From Dactylosporangium roseum (GTDB taxonomy: Bacteria; Actinomycetota; Actinomycetes; Mycobacteriales; Micromonosporaceae), in assembly GCF_025264685.1 (NCBI RefSeq), contig NZ_CP073721.1, forward strand, positions 7,767,501-7,831,500: a stretch of 64,000 bases of DNA. The letters are read 5' to 3'. The position numbers and the translations under genes are program-made. This document shows, piece after piece, positions 51,189-60,585 of the stretch. The number at the start of each line of letters is the position of its first letter. Position 1 is the stretch's first letter. The notes under the pieces are model-generated. The model did not search any database. It worked only from the letters and a program-made list of their open reading frames with translations, and was not told the DNA's origin.

Positions 51189-53183
51189 ATGCTGAGGCCC
51201 CGCACCGCCGCGCGACGCCGGACGGCGCCGCGGTGGGCGGCCGGACTGCTCGCCGCCGTCCTGGTCAGTTTGTCCGGCTATACGGTGATTGCGAGCTGGC
51301 GTCAGACCGGAATCGTGCAGGCCTCGACCACCGAGAACGCGAACACGGACGCGTACCAACACGCCGCCTACATGGCGGTGTGGGAGACCGCCCTGATCCA
51401 GGCGTCGCTACGCGAACCCGACGGTGAGGAACGCCACGATCTACCGGCAGTCACCCAAGAGACCGACGCCGCGCTGGCCGAGATGGCCGCCATCGACCAC
51501 GAACACGCCGGCGATGCCGCCGAGATCGCCCGCCGGCATCGGCAACTCGGACCCGTCATCGACCGCTACCTGGCAGCACTCGACGCCGATGACATCCCGG
51601 CCGCGCAGCAGTTGCTGGAGGACGACATCGAGCCGGCGGCCTCAGCACTCGTCGACGACGTGCTGCAGGAACAGCAGGAACATCTCGCCGTCCACAACCG
51701 TGAGCTGGCCGCCGCGCAGCGCAAGGCACGCCAAATGCTGTGGGGAACCGTCTTCATCTTCGGTCTCAGCCTGCTCGTGCTGACCTTGTACGGCTGGTCG
51801 ATGCGTTCATACCGACACCAGGTGGAGTGGATGGCCGCCATCGACCGTCTGACCGGCCTGCCGAACCGGCAGGCGTTCGTCGTCCGCATCCAGCAGGCGT
51901 TGAGCGGGGCGCGGCACCGGCGCGGCACGGACGGCCGCGCTGGCCCGCCCACAATGCTGGTCGTCGACCTGGACGGGTTCCGCGACGTCAACGAACAGCT
52001 CGGCCATGATGTCGGTGACGCGCTGCTGATCCAGGTCGCCGACCGCCTGAACGCCGCCGTGCTGGAACAGGACGTCATCGCCCGCCTCGGCGGTGACGAG
52101 TTCGGGGTTCTGCTGTCCGGCAGCGACCCGCACATCGGTCAGTCCACCGCGGCACGGCTGGCCGAGGCGTTCACTGCCCCGTTCCTCGTCGGTGACATCA
52201 GCATCGACCTGGAGATCAGCGTCGGCGCCGCCACCGCCCAGCCCGGCCAGGACACCGCCACCCTGCTGCAACAGGCCGACATCGCGGTCCATACCGCCAA
52301 GCAGCAGCGGTGCGGCTTCTCGCATTTCGCCGCCGGCCACGCCCCGGACACCGCAGCCCGGCTGACCCTGCTCGGCGACCTGCGGCGCGCCCTGGACGCC
52401 GACGAGATCACCCTGTACTACCAGCCGAAAATCGACACACGAAGCGGCGCGCTCGCTGGCGTCGAAGCCCTCGCCCGCTGGCAGCACCCGAGCAAAGGCC
52501 CCATCTCCCCGGCACAGTTCATCCCCGTCCTGGAGGCCACCAGCCTGATCCACCGCTTCACCGACCAGGCCCTCACCCTGGCGTTACGGCAAACCTCCGC
52601 ATGGCTCGACGCCGGATACCGCATCCCGGTCGCCGTCAACATCTCGACCCGATCCCTGCTGGACAGCGCGTTCCCCGACCGGATCGCCGCGCTGCTGCAC
52701 CGCACCGGCGTCCCCGGCGACCTGCTCTGCATCGAGGTCACCGAACACGCCATGATGAGCGACCCCGACACCGCGACCACGGTGCTGCACCGCATCCGCG
52801 AACTCGGCGTGAGAAGCTCGATCGACGACTACGGCACCGGCTACTCATCCATGGCCTACCTCAAAGCACTACCGGTCGACGAACTCAAGATCGACCAGTC
52901 GTTCGTCAAGGACATGACCCGTGACCACAGCAACCTGGCACTCGTACGGTCAGCGATCGACCTCGGCCACAACCTCGGCCTGACCGTCGTGGCCGAGGGA
53001 GTCGAGGACGCCGCCACACTCGCCGCACTCCACGCCATCGGCTGTGACCTCGCCCAGGGCTACCACCTCGCCCGCCCCATGAGCCCCGCCGCCCTCACCG
53101 GCACCCTGCATGGACAGCCGGCCCGCTCGGCCGACACCACCCCGGTGTCCGGTACCGATGTGGAACTTCAGTGTTTGTCCTGA
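51189..53183 (+). CDS. Membrane sensor with GGDEF and EAL domains
   Basis: 664 residues from ATG at 51189 after GGGAGG. TM1 about 17-36, an extracytoplasmic helical sensor (about 40-180) of the four-helix-bundle kind, TM2 about 183-203, GGDEF about 215-380 with intact GGDEF (301-305), EAL about 395-645 with EAL (426-428) and DDYGTGYSS. Both halves have their catalytic motifs, so it may make or degrade c-di-GMP; the I-site RxxD before GGDEF is not obvious. C-di-GMP controls development in actinomycetes. Confidence 0.93.
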   Translation: MLRPRTAARRRTAPRWAAGLLAAVLVSLSGYTVIASWRQTGIVQASTTENANTDAYQHAAYMAVWETALIQASLREPDGEERHDLPAVTQETDAALAEMAAIDHEHAGDAAEIARRHRQLGPVIDRYLAALDADDIPAAQQLLEDDIEPAASALVDDVLQEQQEHLAVHNRELAAAQRKARQMLWGTVFIFGLSLLVLTLYGWSMRSYRHQVEWMAAIDRLTGLPNRQAFVVRIQQALSGARHRRGTDGRAGPPTMLVVDLDGFRDVNEQLGHDVGDALLIQVADRLNAAVLEQDVIARLGGDEFGVLLSGSDPHIGQSTAARLAEAFTAPFLVGDISIDLEISVGAATAQPGQDTATLLQQADIAVHTAKQQRCGFSHFAAGHAPDTAARLTLLGDLRRALDADEITLYYQPKIDTRSGALAGVEALARWQHPSKGPISPAQFIPVLEATSLIHRFTDQALTLALRQTSAWLDAGYRIPVAVNISTRSLLDSAFPDRIAALLHRTGVPGDLLCIEVTEHAMMSDPDTATTVLHRIRELGVRSSIDDYGTGYSSMAYLKALPVDELKIDQSFVKDMTRDHSNLALVRSAIDLGHNLGLTVVAEGVEDAATLAALHAIGCDLAQGYHLARPMSPAALTGTLHGQPARSADTTPVSGTDVELQCLS

Positions 53184-53233
53184 CCGTTTGGCGGCGGACA
53201 CGAACATGATCGACTCGCCGTGACAGCGGGATG

Positions 53234-53530
53234 TCAGCGGTCTTCGCAACTGTCGGTCGGCGCCTTCACACCGACGATCCGGAGCGCGAACTCGCCGTAC
53301 TGCCGACCACGGTGTCCTCGGTCAGTTCGCCGTCCTCGCGGAACCAGACCGCAACCCCCAGTCCCAGGTCGAGGATGGCGTAGGAGGCGAGGCGGGCGGA
53401 GCCGACGCCGAAGCGGCCCGCGCTGGTCCCGGCGTTGACCAACTCGCCAAGACGTTCTGCGCCGAAGCGGTCTGGCGGGTGGTCGACCGGTCGCACTGCC
53501 CGGCGGGCGGACGGTTCTGAGCACGCCAGC
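53234..53530 (-). pseudogene. C-terminal remnant of a TetR regulator
   Basis: One minus frame gives RFGVGSARLASYAILDLGLG and VAVWFREDGELTEDTVVG; the next continues YGEFALRIVGV. This is a TetR C-terminus broken by a frameshift near 53300, without any HTH. It lies divergent to the nucleoside operon and may have been its former neighbour or regulator. Confidence 0.6.
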
Positions 53531-53543
53531 ATCAGCGAGCAAC

Positions 53544-53563
53544 TTGTCTGACAATTGTTGACA
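53544..53563 (+). promoter_or_regulatory. Operator-like palindrome and -35 box before the nucleoside operon
   Basis: TTGTC-T-GACAA (53544-53554) is a perfect palindrome, overlapped within ten bases by a consensus -35 TTGACA (53558-53563). The -10 is weak (TCAGAC about 17 bases on). The likely regulator is the GntR protein in the operon; the first gene starts 250 bases downstream. An 80-codon plus frame from 53588 runs into that gene but has no recognised content. Confidence 0.45.
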
Positions 53564-53813
53564 GTCATCAGCTAAGTTGTTCAGACTGTGGCGCGGGCAC
53601 CGGCGGATCAAGAAGGCCGCCCGGTATGCGAATTCGGAGGAAGCCGTGAGAGTTTCGTCGGGTCCGGCCCGGGTTCTGCTGTGCAGCGTCATGTTGTTGT
53701 CCTCTGTTCCATCGCCGCCGACGGCGGCGCCAACGGCGTGGCCCGGATAACCCGCAACGTGATCACACGATTCGCGGCCGAAGCACCGCGAATTCCCGAC
53801 GAAGGAGAGACAC

Positions 53814-54722
53814 ATGTCGAGCCAGCGTGATACGCCCGTCGGCTACCGGTATCCCCGGTTCGCCCACGAACTGACCGACGAGCAGTTGACCATGCCCGCC
53901 GAGGAACTGGCGGCGATCTCCCGCTACCAGTTGACCATCCAACCGGACACGGCCACGCTCTACCGGCAGCTAGCCCGGGAAATGGCCGACGAGTTACGGG
54001 CCAACAACGAACGTGGTGAACCCACCCGGTGGATCCTGCCGGTCGGGCCGAAGACGCAGTACCCGCTACTCGCCCGCATCTGCAACGCGGAGCGGATAAG
54101 CTGGGCCCAGGTGCACGCCTTCCACATGGACGAGTTCCTGGACTGGCAGGGCCGTCCCGTGCCGTCCACGCATCCGTTCAGCTTCCGCGGCTACTGTGAT
54201 CGCAATCTCTACGACCTGCTCGACCCCGACCTGAGGCCGCACCCCGATCAGGTGGTGTACCCCGACGTGTTCCAGCCGGACCGTTTCGGGGAGCGGCTCC
54301 GGGAGGTTGGTGGGGCGGACACTTGCTTCGCGGGGTTCGGCTACCGCGGTCATCTCGCCTTCAACGAACCGCCGGTAACCCGTTGGCACCACTACAGCGT
54401 CGACGAGTTCGCCGCGTCCACCACGCGGGTGGTCCCCTTGTTGGAGGACACGTTGGTCGCCCACTCGCACCGCACCACCGGTGGCTACACCCAGGCCATT
54501 CCACGAATGGCGGTCACGCTGGGCATGGCCGAAATCCTCTCGGCCCGGCGGTTGCACCTGATCACCGACGGCGGGCCGTGGAAACGTTTCGTCGTCCGGG
54601 TACTCCTGCTCACGACCGAGCCGGAGGTGACACTGCCGGTCACCCTGGTCCACCGGCATCCCGACGTGCGGGTGACGGTGGACGCCGACAGCATCGCTCC
54701 GTGCGCGCTGGGGATCGCCTGA
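53814..54722 (+). CDS. NagB/RpiA-superfamily sugar-phosphate enzyme, divergent
   Basis: 302 residues from ATG at 53814 after GAAGGAGA. It resembles glucosamine-6-phosphate deaminase: WILPVGPKTQYP (phosphate loop area), FHMDEF with Asp106, and AGFGYRGHLAFNEPP. In NagB the last motif is GxDGHIAFNEP; here the catalytic Asp is Arg178, while His180 and Glu185 remain. So the ring-opening chemistry is probably changed. It leads an operon with a PfkB kinase, GntR, nucleoside hydrolase and adenosine deaminase, which suggests a pentose-phosphate or related substrate. Confidence 0.8.
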   Translation: MSSQRDTPVGYRYPRFAHELTDEQLTMPAEELAAISRYQLTIQPDTATLYRQLAREMADELRANNERGEPTRWILPVGPKTQYPLLARICNAERISWAQVHAFHMDEFLDWQGRPVPSTHPFSFRGYCDRNLYDLLDPDLRPHPDQVVYPDVFQPDRFGERLREVGGADTCFAGFGYRGHLAFNEPPVTRWHHYSVDEFAASTTRVVPLLEDTLVAHSHRTTGGYTQAIPRMAVTLGMAEILSARRLHLITDGGPWKRFVVRVLLLTTEPEVTLPVTLVHRHPDVRVTVDADSIAPCALGIA

Positions 54723-54747
54723 TGCCCTGCCCGATCGGGGTGGCCCG

Positions 54748-55692
54748 ATGACGGTCATGACGGTCGGCGCCTACGCCGTCGACCTGTACATGTTCGCCGA
54801 GCGCCTGCCGACGCCGGGCGAGAGCATCACCGCTACCGACATGGCCCTCGCGCATGGCGGAAAGGCCGCGAACGCGGCGGTCGCCGCCGCGCGTCTCGGC
54901 GCCACCGTGGAGTTCGTGGGCGCGCTCGGGCGAGATCAGGAAGGCGACGCCGCGTTGGCAGCCCTACGAGCCGAGAACATCGACGTGGCCGCCTGCCAGC
55001 GTGGCGCGCGACGTACCGCGCACAGCTTTATCACGGTCGACACCCACGGCCGGCAACACGTGACCACCTGGCCGGGCGCCGCCGCGGACCTAACCGCCGA
55101 ACACGTCAGGTCGCGGGTCGCCCGCCTGACGAACGGCGCCGTGCTCGTCCTCCAGGGCGAGATACCCGTCACCGTGTCGACGGCGGCAGCCCTCGCCGCC
55201 GGTCGGCGGGTCACCGTGCTGCTCAACCCCAGCCCGACCGGCGGGTTCACCGGCGGCGCGGGTGCGGAGCTGATGCGCCGGGCCGACGTGCTCGTACTCA
55301 ACGCCGACGAGTGCGGGCAGTTGTCCGAAGGACCGGGCGGGGACATCGCGTCGTCCGCGGTGATCCTGCGGCAGCGCGTCCGCGCCCGGGCGGTGGTAGT
55401 GACACTGGGCGAACGCGGCGCACTGGTCGTCGACGAGTCGGGAACAACCGCGGTGCAGGCGCCGCCGGTGACCCCGGTCGACAGTACCGGCGCCGGCGAC
55501 TGCTTCACCGGAGTGCTCGCGGCGGCCCTGGCGGCCGGTGTCGAGCTGGTCGCCGGTGCGGCACTCGCCTGCCGGGCGGCGGCCGTCTCGGTCACCCGCC
55601 GGTTCTGCATGCCCAGCTACCCCACCGCCGCCGACCTCGCCGTGGCGCCACTGCGCCCGGGGCACCCGGCAGCCGGACATGGGGGCGGCTGA
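54748..55692 (+). CDS. PfkB-family sugar kinase, probably ribokinase-like
   Basis: 314 residues. The N-terminal AHGGKAANAAVAAARLGATV and FVGALGRDQEGDAAL are PfkB signature 1; VDSTGAGDCFTGVLAAAL is signature 2 with the catalytic Asp and anion hole. Next to a nucleoside hydrolase, ribose is the most likely substrate, giving ribose 5-phosphate. The gene is 25 bases after the NagB-like gene. Confidence 0.9.
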   Translation: MTVMTVGAYAVDLYMFAERLPTPGESITATDMALAHGGKAANAAVAAARLGATVEFVGALGRDQEGDAALAALRAENIDVAACQRGARRTAHSFITVDTHGRQHVTTWPGAAADLTAEHVRSRVARLTNGAVLVLQGEIPVTVSTAAALAAGRRVTVLLNPSPTGGFTGGAGAELMRRADVLVLNADECGQLSEGPGGDIASSAVILRQRVRARAVVVTLGERGALVVDESGTTAVQAPPVTPVDSTGAGDCFTGVLAAALAAGVELVAGAALACRAAAVSVTRRFCMPSYPTAADLAVAPLRPGHPAAGHGGG

Positions 55693-55714
55693 ACCGGTGC
55701 GCGATGCTTATCGG

Positions 55715-56437
55715 GTGACCACTCCACGACGCACCCTTGCCGTCCAGTTGCGCGACCAGATCCGAGACCTTGTCACCACGGAGAGACTCAACCCCGGAGA
55801 CAAGTTGCCTTCGGAGAACGACCTCATCGCCCGGTTCGGCGTCGGTCGGACAACCGTCCGGGAAGCGCTGAAGCTGCTGGAGCAGGACGGTGTCGTGCAG
55901 ACCAGGCAGGGCGACGGCCGGTACCTGACCGCCCAACTCGGTCTCGATCGGCCGCTGACCCGGCTGGAGGGCGTCACCGAAATGCTCGCCAGCCGTGACC
56001 TGGCGGTCCACAACACCGTCCTGGACATCCAACTGGTCGAACCCGACGAGGAGCAGCGGCATCGGCTCCGCCTCGCCGCCGGCGAGGCATTGGTACGGCT
56101 CGAACGACGGCGCCAGCATCGCGACGATCTCCTGCTCTACTCCATCGACCTGTTCCCACGCTCGCTCGTGCCGCAACCACTGTCCGAAGTGGACTGGACC
56201 GGCTCGCTCTTCACCCTGCTGAGCGAACACGGGCATCTGATCGCCTACGCGTCGGCCCAGGTGAGTGCCGTGACCCTGGACCGGGCGCTGGCCCGGCGCC
56301 TCGGCCAACCCGCCACCGTCGCGTGGCTTCTGCTCACCCAGACCCACCATGACTCCGCCGGCCGCCCGCTGCTCTACTCCGAGGACTATCACCGTGGCAC
56401 CGACTTCTCCTTCCACCTCGTCCGCCGCCGAGATTGA
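55715..56437 (+). CDS. GntR/HutC-family regulator with UTRA domain
   Basis: 240 residues from GTG at 55715. The GntR HTH is LRDQIRDLVTTERLNPGDKL, PSENDLIARFGVGRTTVREA, LKLLEQDGVVQTRQGDGRYL. The C-terminal UTRA domain (about 80-235) ends LLYSEDYHRGTDFSFHLVRR and binds sugar phosphates or nucleosides in the family. It sits inside the operon it probably controls. Its 3' end overlaps the nucleoside hydrolase start by 44 bases. Confidence 0.9.
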   Translation: MTTPRRTLAVQLRDQIRDLVTTERLNPGDKLPSENDLIARFGVGRTTVREALKLLEQDGVVQTRQGDGRYLTAQLGLDRPLTRLEGVTEMLASRDLAVHNTVLDIQLVEPDEEQRHRLRLAAGEALVRLERRRQHRDDLLLYSIDLFPRSLVPQPLSEVDWTGSLFTLLSEHGHLIAYASAQVSAVTLDRALARRLGQPATVAWLLLTQTHHDSAGRPLLYSEDYHRGTDFSFHLVRRRD

Positions 56438-57380
56438 CGCACCGGCGGCCACTCGTGCCGTGATCATGGATCACGACGGCTCCCTCGACGACCTGCTCTC
56501 CCTCCTGCTGCTGTCCCGCTACCGGTCGGTGGACCTGCTCGGCGTCGCGATCACGCCGGCGGACTGCCTCATCGCACCCGCGGTCGCCACCACCCGCCGG
56601 ATCCTCGACCTGACCGGCCGCGAGCACGTCGTCGCCGCCGCCGGGACGCTCACCGGGCCGAACCCGTTCCCGATGGCCTGGCGCACCGACGCACTGAGGG
56701 TCGCGGCACTTCCCGTCCTCAACCGGCACACGCCCCTGACGACACCGACGCCGGACAGCTCGCTCCCCGCGCACCAGCAGCTCGCCGACTGGCTGCGTGC
56801 GGCGGACAGGCCCGTGACCATCCTGGCCACCGGCCCGCTGACCAACCTGGCCTGGTGCCTCGAGCATCACACCACGCTCATCGACGCCATCGAAGAACTG
56901 GTCTTCATGGGAGGCGCGTTCGACGTACCGGGCAACGTCGACGAGCCCGGGCACGACGGCAGCGCGGAATGGAACGTCTACTGGGATCCGGCCGGCGCGG
57001 CCAAGGTCTTCGACTCCCCGATCCCCATCACGGTCTTCCCGCTCGATGTGACCAACACCGCACCGGTGACCGACGCCTTCGTCCGGTCCTTCGGCACGCA
57101 CTACGGCAATCCGGTCAGCGACCTCGCCGGCAGCCTGCTGGCGCTCAGCTTCGGCACGCTGGAGTCGACCGGCATCGAGTACTGCTGCTGGGACAGCCTC
57201 ACCACGTCGTACCTGGCACAGCCCGACCTGTTCTCGTTCGACGAAGTGCGGTGCGACATCGTGACCACCGGCCCGAGCCAAGGGCGGACGGTGGCGTGTG
57301 CCGCCGGCCGGCCGGTCAGACGCGCCGTCTCGGCCGACCCGGCCGGCTTCTACCAGCACTGTGTCCAGACCCTCACCTGA
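56394..57380 (+). CDS. Inosine/uridine-preferring nucleoside hydrolase
   Basis: 328 residues from GTG at 56394 (start uncertain, GTG 56460 is next). The metal site DHDGSLDD corresponds to DxDxxxDD of nucleoside hydrolases; TILATGPLTNLAW, ELVFMGGAF and SAEWNVYWDP complete the signature. It cleaves the N-glycosidic bond to free base and ribose. Context with adenosine deaminase suggests inosine or guanosine as substrate. Confidence 0.9.
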   Translation: MAPTSPSTSSAAEIDAPAATRAVIMDHDGSLDDLLSLLLLSRYRSVDLLGVAITPADCLIAPAVATTRRILDLTGREHVVAAAGTLTGPNPFPMAWRTDALRVAALPVLNRHTPLTTPTPDSSLPAHQQLADWLRAADRPVTILATGPLTNLAWCLEHHTTLIDAIEELVFMGGAFDVPGNVDEPGHDGSAEWNVYWDPAGAAKVFDSPIPITVFPLDVTNTAPVTDAFVRSFGTHYGNPVSDLAGSLLALSFGTLESTGIEYCCWDSLTTSYLAQPDLFSFDEVRCDIVTTGPSQGRTVACAAGRPVRRAVSADPAGFYQHCVQTLT

Positions 57381-57393
57381 TCGGGAGCCGCTG

Positions 57394-58482
57394 ATGTCCC
57401 ACCCGCACACCACACCCACCCTCGACCAGCTCCGCAGCGCACCGAAGGTGCTGCTCCACGACCACCTCGACGGCGGCATGCGCCCGGACACGATCGTCGA
57501 CCTGGCCGCCGAGTCCGGGTATCGCGACCTGCCCGCCGACGATCCCGACAGCCTGCGTGACTGGTTCGCCGCCGCGAGCACCAGCGGTTCGCTTCCGGCA
57601 TACCTCGCCACCTTCGAGCACACGTTCGGTGTCCTTCAGAGCACCGAGGCAATCGCACGGGCGGCGCGAGAGAACGTCGAGGACCTCGCCGCCGACGGCG
57701 TCGTCTACGCCGAGAGCCGCTTCGCGCCCGAACTGCACCTACGGCGCGGGCTCACGGCGAGTCAGGCGCTCGACGCCGTGCTCGCCGGCACCCGAGAAGG
57801 CGTCCAAGGGGTCAAAGCCGCCGGTCGCGACGTCGACGTGCGCATCATCGTCTGCGCCATGCGCGACCGCGGCGCGTTCCACGACATGGCCACCCTGGCC
57901 ATCCGGCGGCGTGATCCCGGCGTGGCCGGCTTCGACCTCGGCGGACCTGAGGCCGGGAATCCCGCGGCGCGATTCCGCGACCGGTTCCACGAGCTCCGCG
58001 ACGCCGGCGTCCGCCTGACCATCCACGCCGGCGAGGGCGACGGTGTCGAGTCCGTCCGGCAGGCCGCCGTCGAATGCCGCGCGGAACGGCTGGGCCACGG
58101 CGTGCGCGTCATCGACGATGTCGATGGCGACACACTCGGACCGGTGGCCCGCTTCGTCCACGACCACCGGATCGTCCTGGAAACCTCGCCATCGTCCAAT
58201 GTGCACACCGGGGCGACCTCCTCCATGGCCGACCACCCGGCGCCACGGCTGCACCGGCTGGGCTTCGCCGTGACCGTCAACACCGACAACCGACTCATGA
58301 GCCAGACCACCCTCAGCGCGGAATTCGACCACCTTGTCCGGCTGCACCGGCTCACCTGGCCGGAGATCGCGCAGATGACCACGGTCGCGGCCGCAGCCGC
58401 GTTCCTGCCCCCCGACGAACGCGACGACCTCCACAGCCGAGTGGTCACATGGCACCGCCAGCTTCCGAGCACGGCCCGATGA
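57394..58482 (+). CDS. Adenosine deaminase
   Basis: 362 residues, 13 bases after the hydrolase, GGGAG upstream. Zinc ligands are visible: HDHL (His22, His24), HAGEG (His211, catalytic Glu214) and VNTDN near residue 295, where the first Asp is the zinc ligand and the second position is Asn, as in other actinobacterial enzymes. It converts adenosine to inosine, which the preceding hydrolase could split. Confidence 0.92.
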   Translation: MSHPHTTPTLDQLRSAPKVLLHDHLDGGMRPDTIVDLAAESGYRDLPADDPDSLRDWFAAASTSGSLPAYLATFEHTFGVLQSTEAIARAARENVEDLAADGVVYAESRFAPELHLRRGLTASQALDAVLAGTREGVQGVKAAGRDVDVRIIVCAMRDRGAFHDMATLAIRRRDPGVAGFDLGGPEAGNPAARFRDRFHELRDAGVRLTIHAGEGDGVESVRQAAVECRAERLGHGVRVIDDVDGDTLGPVARFVHDHRIVLETSPSSNVHTGATSSMADHPAPRLHRLGFAVTVNTDNRLMSQTTLSAEFDHLVRLHRLTWPEIAQMTTVAAAAAFLPPDERDDLHSRVVTWHRQLPSTAR

Positions 58483-58513
58483 GTCCGCACCGGGGGCGTC
58501 TGCGGCACCTGAT

Positions 58514-58540
58514 GATGTGACGTCGCAGCGGCGTCACATC
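58514..58540 (+). terminator. Terminator of the nucleoside operon
   Basis: GATGTGACG (58514-58522) pairs with CGTCACATC (58532-58540) across a 9-base loop, 32 bases after the adenosine deaminase stop. Confidence 0.65.
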
Positions 58541-58680
58541 GGATCGAGGGGCCCCGGCGGTGCGCCGGAAGTCAGGCGGCGCTTCGCAACCGGGGGCGAC
58601 GACTAGAGGGAGGGTCACAGCTACGCATGCCCGTCACCTCCTCGGACCGATCCAGCAAGGGCGGTGGTGCAGTGTGCCAC

Positions 58681-58704
58681 CTACTTGCGTCAATACGCAA
58701 ATAG
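58681..58704. promoter_or_regulatory. Inverted repeat between the operon end and the VIT gene end
   Basis: TTGCGT-CAAT-ACGCAA with CTA and TAG one base further out. It resembles ArsR/MerR-type operators, but the adjacent VIT gene ends here rather than starts, so its role is unclear. No gene is convincing in 58541-58744. Confidence 0.35.
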
Positions 58705-58744
58705 GCATCCGGTCACAGCGCCACGGCCGTGCGAAGGTGCCCTG

Positions 58745-59476
58745 TCATCCGACAGCGACGCCGACCAGCCGGCCGATGCCGAAGGTGACGGCCATCGCCA
58801 GCGCACCACCGATCACCAGGCGAGTCACCGCCCTGGTCACGCCCGCGGAGCCGAGGCGGGCACTGACCGCCCCGGTCAACGCCAACGCCAGGAGCACCAC
58901 GACGAACGCGATCGGAACACGGATGACAACGGGCGGCGTGAGGATCGCCGCCAGTGGCAGCAGCGAGCCGATGGTGAACGCCAGCGCCGACGCGCCTGCG
59001 GCGTGCCACGGGTTGGACAGTTCGTGGGGATCGATGCCCAGTTCGGCCTCGGCGTGCGCGGCGAACGCGTCGTTGGCGGTCAGTTCGATGGCGACCTGCC
59101 GCGCCGTCGTCTCCGACAGACCCTTGGCGGCGTAGATCGCGGTGAGCTCGTCGAGCTCGGCCTGCGGGTCCGTGGCCAGCTCGACCCGCTCCCTGCCCAG
59201 CAGTGCCCGCTCGGTGTCGCGCTGGCTGCTGACTGACACATACTCGCCCAGCGCCATGGACACCGCTCCGGCCACCAGGCCGGCCACCCCCGCGGTGAGG
59301 ATCGCCGCGGCGGAGGTGGTGGCACTGGCGACACCGACCACCAAGCCGGCGGTGGACACGATGCCGTCGTTGGCGCCGAGCACGCCCGCACGCAGCCAGT
59401 TGAGCCGACCGGCCAGCCCGCCGCGATGCGGCTCGCCAGGGTGCCCTGCCGGAACAGATCCGTCCATTCGGTCCAC
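58745..59476 (-). CDS. VIT1/CCC1-family iron/manganese transporter
   Basis: 243 residues with five membrane helices. The start WLRAGVLGANDGIVSTAGLV and VSMALGEYVSVSSQRDTERA are VIT signatures, followed by the cytosolic Glu-rich metal-binding helix (LDELTAIYAAKGLSETTARQ). Such carriers export or store Fe2+/Mn2+. It is transcribed alone. Confidence 0.9.
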   Translation of the reverse strand: MDRMDGSVPAGHPGEPHRGGLAGRLNWLRAGVLGANDGIVSTAGLVVGVASATTSAAAILTAGVAGLVAGAVSMALGEYVSVSSQRDTERALLGRERVELATDPQAELDELTAIYAAKGLSETTARQVAIELTANDAFAAHAEAELGIDPHELSNPWHAAGASALAFTIGSLLPLAAILTPPVVIRVPIAFVVVLLALALTGAVSARLGSAGVTRAVTRLVIGGALAMAVTFGIGRLVGVAVG

Positions 59477-59481
59477 CCGGC

Positions 59482-59902
59482 TCAGCCTAGCCGCGGTCGG
59501 CTACTGAGGGCCGTTCGGTCACCGCGGGTCCGGGGCGCGGGGTGGCCGCGACGACCCGCCGTGCGCGGCGGGCCTGGGTCAGCACTGCCGGCAGGCCGGA
59601 CAGCTCGTCGCGGACCAGCACGCGTCGGCGGTCTGCAACGCCAGGTCGGAGCCGTTGCGACCCATCGCGACACCGAGTTGCGCGGCCGCCGTCGCGGGGG
59701 CGTCGTCGACCCCGTCACCGGCCAGCAACACACACCGCCCCCGGGCCTGCAGCCCGCGCACGTGGGTGACTTTGTCGCCGGGCAGCAACCCGGCAGCGAC
59801 CTGCCCGATGCCCGTCTCGGCGGCCACGGCGGCCGCGGCGCCGCTGTTGTCATCGGTGAGCAGGGCCGGTGTGCGACCGGTCACCGCGCTCAGCACCGCC
59901 AC
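59482..59902 (-). pseudogene. C-terminal remnant of a P1B metal ATPase
   Basis: The minus frame begins VTGRTPALLTDDNSGAAAAV and runs to VLLAGDGVDDAPATAAAQLG, VAMGRNGSDLALQTADA. The next frame continues LVRDELSGLPAVLTQARRAR. One missing G near 59621 explains the shift. GDGVNDAP and TGDN are mutated to GDGVDDAP and TDDN, and everything upstream is gone, so the pump is dead. A divergent ArsR gene, once its probable regulator, survives. Confidence 0.75.
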
Positions 59903-59988
59903 CCTCTGTGCCGCGTGCGGGCGGAGCCGGTCGTGCGTTCGGCGGGCCCGGGAGAAGAGTGACCACGGCGGATGCGGCGGGTGACGTG

Positions 59989-60017
59989 TTGGCCGACGGT
60001 GGGCCAGCCGCTAGGTT
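59989..60017 (+). promoter_or_regulatory. Promoter of the ArsR gene
   Basis: -35 TTGGCC (59989-59994), 17-base spacer, -10 TAGGTT (60012-60017). GTG follows seven bases later, the expected geometry for a leaderless message. Confidence 0.6.
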
Positions 60018-60024
60018 TTGTTGC

Positions 60025-60420
60025 GTGGTGAGGCAAGAACAGTTCGGGGCGATGATGGACGTGTTGCGGGCGCTGGCCGAGCCGACCCGGCTGCGCCTGG
60101 TGTGGGCACTGGCGGCGCGTGAGCATTCCGTCGGCGAGCTGGCCGAGCTGGTAGATGCGCACGTGGCGGCGGTGTCCCAGCACCTGGCGAAGCTACGGGA
60201 GGCGGGCATGGTCGCCTCCCGCCGTGACGGCACCCGGATCTTCTACCGCGCCGCCACACCACACCTGGCGGACCTGCTGGACCAGCTTGTCGTGGTCGGC
60301 GGGCACGTGGCAGGCGAACTGGACCTGCCGCGGCCGACGACACCGGTGACATCGATGACGACCACGGCGGCAGCGGCGCGACGAGCCGCACCGTCGCGGT
60401 CCCGGCCCGCTACGGGATGA
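60025..60420 (+). CDS. ArsR/SmtB-family regulator
   Basis: 131 residues from GTG at 60025. The winged helix is MDVLRALAEPTRLRLVWALA, HSVGELAELVDAHVAAVSQH, LAKLREAGMVASRRDGTRIF. The C-terminus is Thr/Ala/Arg-rich without the usual His-rich metal tail. It lies divergent to the P1B-ATPase remnant, which it probably regulated by sensing a metal. Confidence 0.88.
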   Translation: MVRQEQFGAMMDVLRALAEPTRLRLVWALAAREHSVGELAELVDAHVAAVSQHLAKLREAGMVASRRDGTRIFYRAATPHLADLLDQLVVVGGHVAGELDLPRPTTPVTSMTTTAAAARRAAPSRSRPATG

Positions 60421-60585
60421 TGACGCACAGTCGTGCGGGCGGTGGCTATCGATGACGATCACCGCCGAAACCGGGCGGCGCATTCCGGACCGGGCGACTG
60501 CTTGATCATGGGAAAGATTTGGCTGTCGGGGTAGCCAGTTCGTTCCCATGATCACGGTCGAGCGGCATGGCGACGGATCGCGCCG
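60413..60585. repeat. Structured repeat, copy B
   Basis: Counterpart of 33721-33890. The small hairpin CGCAC-AGTC-GTGCG is at 60424-60437, and 65 bases later comes an imperfect 22-bp inverted repeat (60503-60524 with 60533-60554, three mismatches). Flanks match copy A, but the 16-base core (60521-60536) is the reverse complement of that in copy A. The first bases overlap the end of the ArsR gene. Confidence 0.75.
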
